Shown here piece after piece: positions 42,469 through 51,368 of a stretch of DNA of 64,000 nucleotides. The DNA is from Shimazuella kribbensis DSM 45090 (lineage in GTDB: Bacteria; Bacillota; Bacilli; Thermoactinomycetales; Thermoactinomycetaceae). A program made the translations under genes and the position numbers. The stretch is taken from positions 200,113 through 264,112 of the forward strand of contig NZ_ATZF01000004.1 in the NCBI RefSeq assembly GCF_000428065.1. The letters run 5' to 3'. Under the pieces are notes generated by a model. The model was not told the origin of the DNA. It worked only from the letters and a program-made list of their open reading frames with translations, and ran no database searches. Position 1 is the first letter of the stretch. Each line of letters begins with the position of its first letter.

Positions 42469-43190
42469 TATATTTGCTCCTTCCATTTATTTTGTGCTCT
42501 TTGAATAGCGATCGTTATTTGATCGTTTGGATTTTCAATCATATTCCCATGACCTACAGCAAGCAAAGTTGGGTTAGCTTCACTGATTTTTCTCACACTT
42601 GCTAAAGATGTTTGTTTACTCCAAGTAGCCATTGCTGGAAATGGGAACCAAGGTCGAGTATCTCCAGAAACCGCTATTCCTCCCCGTGTTTGCATAGCAT
42701 CACCAACAATAAGATGTCGATTTCTTCTATCTAATAAACTGATTGATCCAGGTGTATGTCCAGGAGTAAAGAGAACTTGGAGAGACCCAATGTTGTCCCC
42801 ATCTTCTACTAGTTGATTTGGAACGGTTTTGATTGATTTTGGAGCAGGGACACCTCCGCGAATAGGTGTCTGTTCCTCTTCTTTCTCTATGCTTGTTTCG
42901 CCGCGTAATAGTTTTTCTTCTCTTTTGGAGATAAAGACATCAGCTTCTGGCAATGCTTGTTTTAATGAATCCAAAGAACCGATATGATCAGAATGAGCGT
43001 GGGTTAAGACAATACGCGTAATAGGTTTTCCGATTTGAGCGGAAGTTTGCAAAATAGCTTTGTAACTATAGGGGAGAGCACAATCGATCAAAGTAAGTTC
43101 CTTCTCTTCCTCTATGATAAAGCAGTTTGCTGGGAAAATTCGTGGCATGAAACTCAATTGGTAAGTAGACTCTCTTTTTGTTATTTTCAT
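42468..43190 (-). CDS. MBL-fold metallo-hydrolase
   Basis: This 240-residue protein has the metallo-beta-lactamase fold. HAHSDHIGSL (about 64-73) is the HxHxDH dinuclear metal motif, TPGHTPGSISL (about 139-149) holds the third His, GDAMQTRGG gives the bridging Asp, and VGHGNM near the end gives the last His. The substrate cannot be told; lactonases and thioesterases belong here. It is the first gene of a TetR-regulated unit and overlaps the TetR start by one base. Confidence 0.93.
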   Translation of the reverse strand: MKITKRESTYQLSFMPRIFPANCFIIEEEKELTLIDCALPYSYKAILQTSAQIGKPITRIVLTHAHSDHIGSLDSLKQALPEADVFISKREEKLLRGETSIEKEEEQTPIRGGVPAPKSIKTVPNQLVEDGDNIGSLQVLFTPGHTPGSISLLDRRNRHLIVGDAMQTRGGIAVSGDTRPWFPFPAMATWSKQTSLASVRKISEANPTLLAVGHGNMIENPNDQITIAIQRAQNKWKEQI

Positions 43191-43224
43191 GTTTTTGCGC
43201 TCCTTGTGTTTTAAAATTAATGTT

Positions 43225-43252
43225 ATTAGTATAATAACTAATTATATTAGTT
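43225..43252. promoter_or_regulatory. Putative TetR operator
   Basis: ATTAGT (43225-43230) and ACTAAT (43237-43242) form an inverted repeat, with a third ATTAGT at 43247-43252. It lies 35 bases upstream of the MBL-fold gene in AT-rich promoter-like DNA and suits autoregulation by the TetR protein of the same operon. Confidence 0.6.
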
Positions 43253-43314
43253 TTGTAAATGGTAAAATGAAAGCCATTCTAAAAAAAGTTAGAATGGCTA
43301 CAAAAGAGAATGAA

Positions 43315-44208
43315 TTAACGAGCAATAAATAGATATTCTTCTTTTGGTAGGGAATAGTTATCATGGAGTTCGGGAATCGTTTCGGACAATAAATCTTGGG
43401 TGTACTTGGTGAATACTGTTTGGAAATCACATATGGTCAGAAAAGCTGGTAAATCTACTGATCTTGTCCCCCATAAGAGTGGCTCTCCTAAATTGGATGG
43501 ATCAATTTTCGTTTTACCGGTGCCTCGAATGGTTAATTCTCCATTGTTTTGGGGCTCAATAGCTGTTCCAACGACTTGACAAGTTTGTTTATGCAGAGTA
43601 GATAGTTGTCTGAACATGGACAGAACATCCACTTCAGGTAAATACATCAATAATCCTTCAGCGATATAAATAGTAGGCAACTCAGCTTGAAATGCAGGCA
43701 TGAAACGGAGGATTTCCGTCAAGCTATGCTGCGTAAAGTCTGCACTAGTAAGATATAGATTTCCTTGCATATTAGCATGTCGTTCTAACGCTTTGAGTTT
43801 TATTTGTTGTGTTGCAATGTGATCCAGTTCGATGAAGTTTACATTTGGATAGGTTTTATGTAATCGATAAGCTAATGTATCAAAACCTGCCCCAAGTACT
43901 ACAACTTGCCCGGTTCCGGAATGAATAGCCTCTTTTACTTGAGATTCAATCCAATGTTTTCGAAGCGCGATATGTAAAGAGAATCCTGGTAAAATCTTTT
44001 GTTCTACCCAACGAAAATACGATCGAAGAAGAGGGATTCGATACAAGTATAAACTTGCTCGAGCAGCACCTGAAAGCTCAGATAAAAACCAGTTAAGGGG
44101 TTGTATCGCTTCTTTTGGTACTAGTTTTCCAAAGTTAGGATCATACGATAATAGCAAATAATGTGCTGCTACAGATTGTGCGGTCCTGCTGGGTTGGATA
44201 TTTTTCAT
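43315..44208 (-). CDS. Class I SAM-dependent methyltransferase (leucine carboxyl methyltransferase family)
   Basis: This 297-residue cytoplasmic protein resembles the LCMT/Ppm2-type O-methyltransferases: TAQSVAAHYLLLSYDP near the start, the SAM-binding loop VVLGAGFDTLAYRL (about 100-113), NFIELDHIATQ (about 120) and YIAEGLLMYLP (about 185-195). The substrate is unknown; bacterial members modify polyketide or other small carboxylates. The ATG at 44208 has GGAGG five bases upstream; earlier starts lack support. It is separate from the MBL operon by 125 bases and divergent from the prs gene. Confidence 0.9.
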   Translation of the reverse strand: MKNIQPSRTAQSVAAHYLLLSYDPNFGKLVPKEAIQPLNWFLSELSGAARASLYLYRIPLLRSYFRWVEQKILPGFSLHIALRKHWIESQVKEAIHSGTGQVVVLGAGFDTLAYRLHKTYPNVNFIELDHIATQQIKLKALERHANMQGNLYLTSADFTQHSLTEILRFMPAFQAELPTIYIAEGLLMYLPEVDVLSMFRQLSTLHKQTCQVVGTAIEPQNNGELTIRGTGKTKIDPSNLGEPLLWGTRSVDLPAFLTICDFQTVFTKYTQDLLSETIPELHDNYSLPKEEYLFIAR

Positions 44209-44400
44209 ATTTTCCTCCATAATGGGAGTTTTTTTCCATTTTATCTTATCACGATTCATTCCCATTTATCTATAATTTTTAGAAAATAAATAGTTTTCTT
44301 CCAGTAAATAGTCGGGCATTCTACTGTTCTATTAATTTTCATTGAGAGATAAGGACTGTTATAATAAAAACAAGTAAATTGTTAGCTAATGGAGGGTCAA

Positions 44401-45348
44401 ATGATGATGAATAATGTTAAGATTTTTTCAGGTACCTCTAATCTTTCGTTAGCAACAAATATCGCATCTCATCTGGATAAAGAACTAGGTAAAGTGCGTA
44501 TTAGCCGGTTTAAGAGCGGCGAGATCTATGTTCATTTTGAAGAGAGTGTTCGAAATCAAGATGTTTTTGTGATTCAGACGCTAAGTCATCCTGTTAATGA
44601 AAATTTGATGGAATTGTTGATCATGGTAGATGCTGCTAGGCGCGCTTCTGCACGTAGTGTCAGTGCAGTAATTCCATATTTCGCTTATGGGAGACAAGAA
44701 AAAAAAGATGCTCCTAGAGAACCGATCACAGCTAAAATGATCGTTGATCTCTTGACCACCGTTGGAGTTTCTCGTGTTGTTACATTGGATTTGCACGCTC
44801 CTGCTATCCAAGGTTTTTTTAATATTCCAGTTGACCATCTATCCGCTCTTCATTTAATCAGCGATCATATAATTCAAAGCAATATATCAAATGCAGTGAT
44901 TGTTTCACCAGATGCAGGTCGAGCAAAAATGGCTGAAAAATTAGCTACCTTGCTCGATGCCCCATTTGCTATTATGTTAAAAAAGAGACCACAACACAAT
45001 GCTGCTAAGATTACTCATATCATTGGTGATGTAACAGATCGTACACCTATTATCATTGAAGATATGATAGATACAGGTGGTACGATTGTTAGTGTAGTAG
45101 AAGGTTTGAAAGAAAAAGGTGCGAAACCTGCCTATATATGTGCGACACATCCTTTGTTTTCTGATAATGCTGCACAAAGATTGATTCATCCAAGTATCAA
45201 AGAGGTTGTAGTAACAGATACGATCGCTTTTGAGAATATTGGTGATTCATTCAAAGTATTGTCTGTCGCTCCCTTGTTGAGCGATGCGATAAAAATCATA
45301 ATTTCTGGAGGTTCGATAAGTACTCTATTTCGTTCAGACTCCGGTTAA
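44401..45348 (+). CDS. prs: Ribose-phosphate pyrophosphokinase
   Basis: Prs makes PRPP from ribose 5-phosphate and ATP, the precursor for histidine, purines, pyrimidines and NAD. The 315-residue protein has RFKSGEIYVHFEESVR (about 35-50), YFAYGRQEKKDAPREPITAK, DLHAPAIQGFF and the PRPP loop IIEDMIDTGGTI (about 215). Some positions diverge from the usual form (SPDAGRAKMAEKLA in place of the DxGGxxRA pattern), so it may be a second, specialised copy. Three ATG codons (44401, 44404, 44407) follow GGAGGG; any may serve. Its nearness to hisG, a PRPP consumer, is suggestive. Confidence 0.93.
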   Translation: MMMNNVKIFSGTSNLSLATNIASHLDKELGKVRISRFKSGEIYVHFEESVRNQDVFVIQTLSHPVNENLMELLIMVDAARRASARSVSAVIPYFAYGRQEKKDAPREPITAKMIVDLLTTVGVSRVVTLDLHAPAIQGFFNIPVDHLSALHLISDHIIQSNISNAVIVSPDAGRAKMAEKLATLLDAPFAIMLKKRPQHNAAKITHIIGDVTDRTPIIIEDMIDTGGTIVSVVEGLKEKGAKPAYICATHPLFSDNAAQRLIHPSIKEVVVTDTIAFENIGDSFKVLSVAPLLSDAIKIIISGGSISTLFRSDSG

Positions 45349-45467
45349 AAGATAGAAGAGGAGAAAGATTCCCAATTCATGTAAGCAATTAATTCCAAAT
45401 ATGTTATACTGGTGGGGTACCAAACCATCAGGCATTATTTGGTATGCTGACTGGTTGGGAGGAAACT

Positions 45468-47159
45468 ATGAAAAAAATATCAATTCCTAAACATAAATCG
45501 GATCATAAGGTCATTTCTTTAGAAATGGACGCAAGTACCTTTTTTGATCGAGCAATTAAATCGTTGGAGCGCCATCAGTATGATAAAGCACTTAAGTATT
45601 TTCGTCTTGTATTGGAAAAAGAACCAGATAACCCAGCCAACTATTGTAATGTAGCAGGTGTTTTAGCGGAGTTAGGTAACTACCAAGAAGCAAATGAAAT
45701 CCTACAAGTTGTTCTACAAGATGTCGATTCAGAGATGGTAGAGTGCTACTATTATATGGCGAATAATTCCATTAACATGGAAGCATTTGAACAGGCCGAA
45801 GATCATCTAATCGAATATTTACGACTTGATCCTGAAGGTGAATATTCAGAAGAGGCAGAGGAAATGTTGTATATGGTGGCTTATGAAATGGGTCGTTTAC
45901 CTAAACAACTGATTGCCCCTTTACCAGGATTTCGAGAAAAACACGAAGAAGCAGAATGGCATTTAGAAGAGGGACGGTTTTTACAAGCGACCGAGTTACT
46001 AGAAGAACTGGCAAAAGAAAATCCAGATTACCTCCCTACATACCACAATTTAGGTTTAGCATACTTCTATACCGGGCAATTAGAGAAAGCTCGTGAGATT
46101 GTTACCACTATATTAGAGGCTGATCCAAATAATTTACATGCATTATGCAATTTGGCTATTTTAAGCCAGCATGAAGGTAATAGTGATATGACCAAAGGAA
46201 TCATGGATATGCTTAAAAACTTGGTTCCTGTTCAACCTGCTGCTGCATATAAATTAGCTGTAACAATGGGGATGCTCGGAGAGCATCAGGTTGCCTTTGA
46301 ATTATTTACTTGGTTAATAAAAATAGATGAACAACCTGAAGCAAGTCTCTATCATCATGCTGCAACCGCAGCTGTTCACGTTGGAAGGCTTTCCATAGCT
46401 CATCGTTATTGGAGAAGAGCGGCATGGCTCGATCCGCGCTCGGAGATTCCTAAATTTTATTTAGAACAGATGGAGATATGGATGTCAGATCCTGACTCTA
46501 TTCCATCACTAACTTGTTATCATTATCATCTTCCTTTTGAAGAATATATGCTTAAAATCAACCAAGGAGAAAATATTGAAAAAGTTGCAATGGACTATGA
46601 AAAGAATTCACTTCTGCATACTTCTTTGACTTGGGCCCTTAATCATGGTGATCGACAGACGAAAATGCAAGTACTTACCTTTATGCGTTGGATTAAACAC
46701 AAAGAGGCAGAAACCCTACTACGCCATTTCCTTCGAAAACCAGTGGAAGATGATGAGTTAAAACAGATAGCTTTTTTTGCCCTCCGACATATGGATGCAG
46801 AACCACCATATGAGGTATTATATAATGGTCAGATGCTAGCATTAGAAGATTCAGCTAACAGCCAAGAACAGAAGTGGCAACAAGTTTTAGCCTGTCTTCT
46901 GCAAAATATGGATACCTATGAGAATGCACAGCTGCAAGATGCGAAGATGTTATGGGATTTCCTTAGGCAGTTTTCTGAAATAGTTATTCGTAAAATAGAA
47001 GGAATGTCGGCGGCTATTGAATATGTGGTTGCTAAATATTACGACCTGTCTTTATCCCAAGTACAAGTCGCAGAGAAATATAAGGTAGCCCCTTCTACTG
47101 TTGCACGAAATGCTAAATTGATTTTGCCGCTCTTACATCACTACTTCAAACAAATCTAA
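45468..47159 (+). CDS. Large TPR protein (YvcD-like)
   Basis: This 563-residue cytoplasmic protein has TPR repeats in its first 330 residues (FFDRAIKSLERHQYDKALKY, NYCNVAGVLAELGNYQEANE, TYHNLGLAYFYTGQLEKARE). A helical region follows, and a C-terminal segment with a helix-turn-helix look (LSLSQVQVAEKYKVAPSTVA) ends it. The likely role is protein-protein interaction; gene order near the his operon recalls B. subtilis yvcD (recollection). The ATG at 45468 follows GGGAGG by five bases. A thioredoxin gene begins 13 bases after the stop with its own AAGGAGG, so the pair is an operon. Confidence 0.85.
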   Translation: MKKISIPKHKSDHKVISLEMDASTFFDRAIKSLERHQYDKALKYFRLVLEKEPDNPANYCNVAGVLAELGNYQEANEILQVVLQDVDSEMVECYYYMANNSINMEAFEQAEDHLIEYLRLDPEGEYSEEAEEMLYMVAYEMGRLPKQLIAPLPGFREKHEEAEWHLEEGRFLQATELLEELAKENPDYLPTYHNLGLAYFYTGQLEKAREIVTTILEADPNNLHALCNLAILSQHEGNSDMTKGIMDMLKNLVPVQPAAAYKLAVTMGMLGEHQVAFELFTWLIKIDEQPEASLYHHAATAAVHVGRLSIAHRYWRRAAWLDPRSEIPKFYLEQMEIWMSDPDSIPSLTCYHYHLPFEEYMLKINQGENIEKVAMDYEKNSLLHTSLTWALNHGDRQTKMQVLTFMRWIKHKEAETLLRHFLRKPVEDDELKQIAFFALRHMDAEPPYEVLYNGQMLALEDSANSQEQKWQQVLACLLQNMDTYENAQLQDAKMLWDFLRQFSEIVIRKIEGMSAAIEYVVAKYYDLSLSQVQVAEKYKVAPSTVARNAKLILPLLHHYFKQI

Positions 47160-47172
47160 GGAGGAGATAAAC

Positions 47173-47487
47173 TTGAAAATGCTCAATGAAAAAACATTTG
47201 CTGACTTTACTGACTCAGGAAGAAAAGTGGTTGAGTTTACGACTACTTGGTGTGGCGATTGCAAACGAATCGAACCAGACCTGCCAGAGATCACACAAGC
47301 ATTTGCAGATACCTTTCAATTTGCAGAGATTGATGCAGATAATGATCAAGAAATAGCCCAGCAATTCAATGTAAAAGGTATTCCTACTTTTATCGTTTTT
47401 GAAGAGGGAAAAGAAGTAGGACGTTTACCAAGCAGAGATGCCAAAACAAAAGAACAAGTAATGGAGTTTTTGGATTCCATGAAATAA
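47173..47487 (+). CDS. Thioredoxin-family protein
   Basis: This 104-residue single-domain protein has the thioredoxin fold. The active site is VEFTTTWCGDCKRIEP, where Cys-Gly-Asp-Cys replaces the usual CGPC, and the cis-proline lies in VKGIPTFIVFEEG (about 70-82). It would act as a cytoplasmic disulfide reductase or oxidoreductase. The TTG at 47173 follows AAGGAGG by 8 bases; an ATG two codons later is the alternative. It is cotranscribed with the TPR gene. A C-terminal fragment of a second copy lies at 50.5 kb. Confidence 0.93.
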   Translation: MKMLNEKTFADFTDSGRKVVEFTTTWCGDCKRIEPDLPEITQAFADTFQFAEIDADNDQEIAQQFNVKGIPTFIVFEEGKEVGRLPSRDAKTKEQVMEFLDSMK

Positions 47488-47490
47488 AGA

Positions 47491-47517
47491 AAAATCCACC
47501 GATAAGGTGGATTTTTT
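47491..47517 (+). terminator. Terminator after thioredoxin gene
   Basis: AAAATCCACC GATA AGGTGGATTTTTT, a strong stem 4 bases after the stop codon. A near-identical terminator occurs at 50538-50565. Confidence 0.9.
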
Positions 47518-47527
47518 AACTGTCTAT

Positions 47528-48286
47528 CTATTTTTTTAAATGAATATTACCTGATAGTACTTTTGCTTTTAATTGATTTTTACTTTCATTTTTCGTGCCT
47601 ATATGTCCGTTCATGGAGTTACTTGCTGACCCCTTTAATGGAAAATCAGGATGAATATTTCCAGCTTGAACTTGAAAATCAACATCAATAGGAGTCGGTT
47701 TTTGTCCAACTTGCAAATAAAGATTTCCTGAAGAGATTTGAATGTTATGATTCCCAATGATAGGTTCTGTTAAATCGAGGGTAACTTGTCCTCTGTCATT
47801 GTTGATAGATACATTGGTTGGATTTTTAGGTAAGGATTTTAATGAATTTACTGTTATATCCCCATATTTAGAATGTATCTCTAAATTGTTCACTTGAAGG
47901 TTCTTTTGTAATTTTATATTCCCAGCTTCATTCTTAATTGCTAATTTCTGATACAATTTTTCAGGTATTTTGATATGCAACGTCAGTTCAGCTTTTGTAT
48001 CTGATCCTTCATACTTTTCGTTTTCTACAATGGTTACAATTTCTTGTGAAGATTGAATATTCAGGTTAACAACCCGATTGGTAACCTGTCCCTTTAGTTC
48101 AGCCTGAATTTCCGTTTGTTTACTAGGTGACAGTTCAATATTTGTTGATTTCGCATCGATTTTAATCTGTTGTATATTTGTTGATGATATTGTTTTTATT
48201 ATATTTATTGTTTGTTCGTTTGAAGTGGTACATCCAGCCAATAAGCCGATTGTTGCAATGCATATGGTGATGACAAGTTTTTTCAT
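47528..48286 (-). CDS. DUF4097-like lipoprotein
   Basis: This 252-residue protein starts with a lipoprotein signal: MKKLVITICIATIGLLAGC, lipobox LAGC with the acylated Cys at residue 19. The mature part is a repetitive beta-rich domain (IKIDAKSTNIELSP, NLEIHSKYGDITVNSL, NIQISSGNLYLQVG) typical of DUF4097/adhesin-like beta-helix proteins. It would be lipidated by the lgt product and sit on the outer face of the membrane. Function is unknown. It lies 40 bases after the alpha/beta hydrolase gene on the same strand and is probably cotranscribed. Confidence 0.88.
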   Translation of the reverse strand: MKKLVITICIATIGLLAGCTTSNEQTINIIKTISSTNIQQIKIDAKSTNIELSPSKQTEIQAELKGQVTNRVVNLNIQSSQEIVTIVENEKYEGSDTKAELTLHIKIPEKLYQKLAIKNEAGNIKLQKNLQVNNLEIHSKYGDITVNSLKSLPKNPTNVSINNDRGQVTLDLTEPIIGNHNIQISSGNLYLQVGQKPTPIDVDFQVQAGNIHPDFPLKGSASNSMNGHIGTKNESKNQLKAKVLSGNIHLKK

Positions 48287-48326
48287 GTTCTCTACTCCAT
48301 TTCTAGTATAAGAAGATTAAATGAAT

Positions 48327-49841
48327 TTATAAGAATAAAATCTGCCAATAAATAGCCCAAGGGATAAATAGAATACCTCCAATAATCAACAACAAGACAC
48401 GTTTTTGTTTTTTATGGGTCTGAAACCAAGAGAAAAGAAGAACGAAAAGAGAAATAATAGTCAACCAAGCAAATATAAAAATCACGATCCATATAAATGG
48501 CCATTGTCCAATTACAAATCCTACTTTCTTTCCACCACTCATCCAGATGTATAGCAAGTAACTCCAAAAACTTAGTACAGAGATTAGTCCAGATAAAGCG
48601 AATATTCGTTGTTTCCATCGAAATGGAGAGGAATATGATTTATTTTTTCGGAAGAAATTAATCGTTCCTAAAATAAAATATCCACCAAATAAAATTAGGA
48701 AGAGCAACAGAATCCCAAACTGTAGTACATAATGATCATACCAATGTAATTCTGTTGTTTCAGGAGAACTGATACTCATTTGCTTTGGGGTTTTCCCAAT
48801 GACCTTAGCAATAGGTGGGTTGTCATTTAATACTTGTTGAAGCCAAGAAATCATCGCTTCTGCATTACCTGGGAATAGGGTAAATAGAGGTGTGAACCCA
48901 TTATCTTTGCTATTCCAACCGGAGTGGTCAGCACCTTCTAAATATTGAATCGTATATTTATTATTCCCGCTACTTTCGAAAGTGTTTTTAAAAATATTTC
49001 CACTTTCAGCTGGAGGTACCTGACGATCTATACTTCCCCACATGGCTAAGATAGGTTGTTTCATTTTTTTGAGAGGAGGAATAGGATCATAGATTGCAGC
49101 ATCCGGATGGAAAAAAGTTTTTGTTATGGAGAACAAAACTCCTGCCCCATTATTTATTATAGAATTAATTGCTGATTTCGAATGAAAGTCTTGATTATGG
49201 AAACGATTTTCTATATTCCATGTCTGTTGTTGAATTGGTGGAACACCTGGCGCACCAATGGTAATTACAAATGCAATTTTATCGGATTTGGATGCGGCTA
49301 AAGGTGCCACCCATCCCCCTTCACTGACACCCCAAGTGCCTACTTTTTTGGGATCCACATCTGATCTTTTTTGAAGTAGTGTGACAGCTTGAATTACGTC
49401 ATCTGCCAATAAATCATAATTTCGATTTGCTTTATCGTAACCAATTGTTCTTTTGGTATAGATGAAAGTTACAATTCCAGCCTTAGCAAAGACCTCTGCT
49501 TCTCTTCTTATTTCACTTTGGTTTACTTCACCTGATCCATGAACCAATACAATCCCTGCTCTTTTTTGATTGGATTGGTTTGAATTATTGGGGATCAATA
49601 TGGTGCCTGTTAACTTTTCTTTGTATTTATTTTTTCCACTGTCAAATGTGATCTTCTGTTCTGTGAAAGTATTTGAACTTGCATCTACTTGTGTAGAGAA
49701 ATAACCTCCAATCAAAGTGATGATTAGCACATTCAATACAAGAAATAAAAACCAACTTCTTTTCGTAGATTTGAGTCTCGGCTCACAATTCTGATATAGC
49801 ATATTTTTCTTCCTTATCTGTTTTTTTATTAAATATATCAT
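48327..49841 (-). CDS. Membrane-anchored alpha/beta hydrolase
   Basis: This 504-residue protein has an N-terminal membrane anchor (about residues 30-48) and an alpha/beta-hydrolase domain outside the membrane (about 70-345). The nucleophile elbow is GVSEGG (Ser about 170) and the acid/His region includes MWGSIDRQVPPAES and EGADHSGW. Three or four more helices make up the C-terminus (about 370-504). Esterase or peptidase activity is likely; the substrate is unknown. Starts at codon 1 or 14 (ATG) are both possible. It is the first gene before the DUF4097 lipoprotein. Confidence 0.88.
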   Translation of the reverse strand: MIYLIKKQIRKKNMLYQNCEPRLKSTKRSWFLFLVLNVLIITLIGGYFSTQVDASSNTFTEQKITFDSGKNKYKEKLTGTILIPNNSNQSNQKRAGIVLVHGSGEVNQSEIRREAEVFAKAGIVTFIYTKRTIGYDKANRNYDLLADDVIQAVTLLQKRSDVDPKKVGTWGVSEGGWVAPLAASKSDKIAFVITIGAPGVPPIQQQTWNIENRFHNQDFHSKSAINSIINNGAGVLFSITKTFFHPDAAIYDPIPPLKKMKQPILAMWGSIDRQVPPAESGNIFKNTFESSGNNKYTIQYLEGADHSGWNSKDNGFTPLFTLFPGNAEAMISWLQQVLNDNPPIAKVIGKTPKQMSISSPETTELHWYDHYVLQFGILLLFLILFGGYFILGTINFFRKNKSYSSPFRWKQRIFALSGLISVLSFWSYLLYIWMSGGKKVGFVIGQWPFIWIVIFIFAWLTIISLFVLLFSWFQTHKKQKRVLLLIIGGILFIPWAIYWQILFL

Positions 49842-50154
49842 ATATTATTTTTTTCGAAACATACTATAATCTTAAATAAAGTAAGACTCAAGTCTTACTT
49901 TATTATTGGATTTCTTAATCCATAAAGAAATATTATGTGGAATTTTAATATTAGGTAAGAAAAAGGTTTATCACTACATTTTTAATACTCGAACAAATTT
50001 TGGTTGGCTAGACTTTAACCTGCTACGAACGTCGTTTAATAATTTTGTTTCATCTAAATTGCAGACGCTTTTTTGCTCATAAAAAAAACGACCTTGTTTG
50101 GGATCGTTTTAGAATTGCTACATATGTTTCTTTTTCATGCAGGATACTTCCCTA
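49842..50154. other. Promoter interval with strong palindrome
   Basis: AATAAAGTAAGACT CA AGTCTTACTTTATT (49875-49904) is a perfect 14-bp inverted repeat just upstream of the hydrolase gene (minus). It suits an operator for a dimeric repressor, HxlR or TetR, or a hairpin. No gene is seen in the rest. Confidence 0.6.
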
Positions 50155-50486
50155 TCAATCTTTTTTTACAGCTTCTAATTTCGCCTCTAAGATTCGATTT
50201 CGATGTAGCTCTCCCCAATTTTTCATCAAATTAATAATAGGTTTCAATGTCTTGCCAAACTCAGTTAAGGAGTATTCTACTTTTGGGGGGACTTGTTTGT
50301 ATACTTCACGATGAACAATTCCATCTCGTTCCAACTCCCTTAACTGTAAGGTCAACATACGTTGAGTAATCGCAGGATAAAGTTTCCGAAATTCATTAAA
50401 GCGTTTTTTCCCCTCAATGAGATGATAAAGTAGTACCCCTTTTCAATTCTCGCCGATAATATCTAAAGTTGTTTCCACGGGACATC
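50155..50486 (-). pseudogene. Broken HxlR-family regulator
   Basis: The minus strand reads CPVETTLDIIGEN, a TGA stop (50443-50445), then [20 protein letters not shown] and the rest of an HxlR protein ([35 protein letters not shown]). Functional homologues have Trp (TGG) at the stop position (G-K-W-K), so a single G to A change made the nonsense codon. The 5' end is also lost: upstream DNA is a thioredoxin fragment. An internal ATG could make a 67-residue C-terminal piece without the complete DNA-binding helix. Confidence 0.85.
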
Positions 50487-50534
50487 CTAAAAACAAAAGA
50501 TCAAGTAAAAGAGTTCCTCGATTCCATGAAATAA
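50484..50534 (+). pseudogene. C-terminal fragment of a second thioredoxin gene
   Basis: Bases 50499-50534 encode DQVKEFLDSMK and a stop, matching EQVMEFLDSMK at the end of the 47.2 kb thioredoxin. The next 30 bases match that gene's terminator. Similarity ends at about 50484, where the broken HxlR gene begins on the other strand. This is a rearrangement junction. Confidence 0.8.
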
Positions 50535-50537
50535 AAC

Positions 50538-50565
50538 AAAATCCACCTTATTGGTGGATTTTTTA
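50538..50565 (+). terminator. Terminator copied with the thioredoxin fragment
   Basis: AAAATCCACC TTATT GGTGGATTTTTT, nearly the same as the one after the intact thioredoxin gene but with a different loop. Confidence 0.85.
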
Positions 50566-50693
50566 TATAGGTTAAGATCGGAATTGATAGGACAAGTTCC
50601 ATTCAAGCTATCTACATACATGCAACGAGTTATATTTGAGATAAACTAAATCACATACAGATTAAAATCTTAAAAATGAAAACAGGGGAGAAT

Positions 50694-51368
50694 ATGAATA
50701 ATAAGCTGCTTTATATGGAAGATGATTTAGAAATTGGATCTTGGTTAAGTGCCGATTTAAAACAAAGAGGTTTTAAAGTTATTTGGCTTACTTCTGGAGA
50801 AAATGTAGCTGAATATATGGAGGAAACCGATCTCGTCATTCTAGATATTATGTTACCAGGTTTAGATGGTTTTTCCATTGGTCAACGTTTAAAAATGGAT
50901 TTTCCAAAAACACCAATACTATTGCTGTCAGCAAGAACATCTATAGAAGATAAACTACATGGGCTTCATTTTGCAGATGATTATATGACAAAACCCTTTC
51001 ATCCAGATGAGCTAGTAGCAAGAGTAGAAGTGTTGTTGAGGAGATTTGATAAGATATCACAACACTTCATTCAACTCTCTCATCTTCATATTTACAAAAA
51101 CCAAAAACGCATTGTCGATGTAAGATCAAATAGCGAAATACTGTTAACTGCAAAGCAATTTCATATTTTTGACTATTTTCTTTGCCATCCGAATCAAATA
51201 TTAACAAAAGAACAAATTTATGAAGCAGTTTGGGGTGAATCATATATAGAAGGAGATAAAACGTTGATGGTACATATCCGTCATCTACGCGAGAAAATAG
51301 AACAGGATCCAAGTAATCCACAAATAATTGAAACCATTCGTGGTATTGGGTACAGGGTAAGACAATGA
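50694..51368 (+). CDS. OmpR-family response regulator
   Basis: This 224-residue regulator has a receiver domain (MEDDLEIG acidic pocket, phospho-acceptor Asp in VILDIMLPGLDG at about 48, Lys in MTKPFHPDE at about 97). A winged-helix DNA-binding domain follows (about 125-224: LLTAKQFHIFDYFLCHPNQI, VHIRHLREKIEQDP, IRGIGYRVRQ). The ATG at 50694 follows GGGGAG; an upstream ATG lacks a site. Its end overlaps the histidine kinase gene by four bases (ATGA), so both are coupled. A large membrane protein downstream may be its target. Confidence 0.94.
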   Translation: MNNKLLYMEDDLEIGSWLSADLKQRGFKVIWLTSGENVAEYMEETDLVILDIMLPGLDGFSIGQRLKMDFPKTPILLLSARTSIEDKLHGLHFADDYMTKPFHPDELVARVEVLLRRFDKISQHFIQLSHLHIYKNQKRIVDVRSNSEILLTAKQFHIFDYFLCHPNQILTKEQIYEAVWGESYIEGDKTLMVHIRHLREKIEQDPSNPQIIETIRGIGYRVRQ

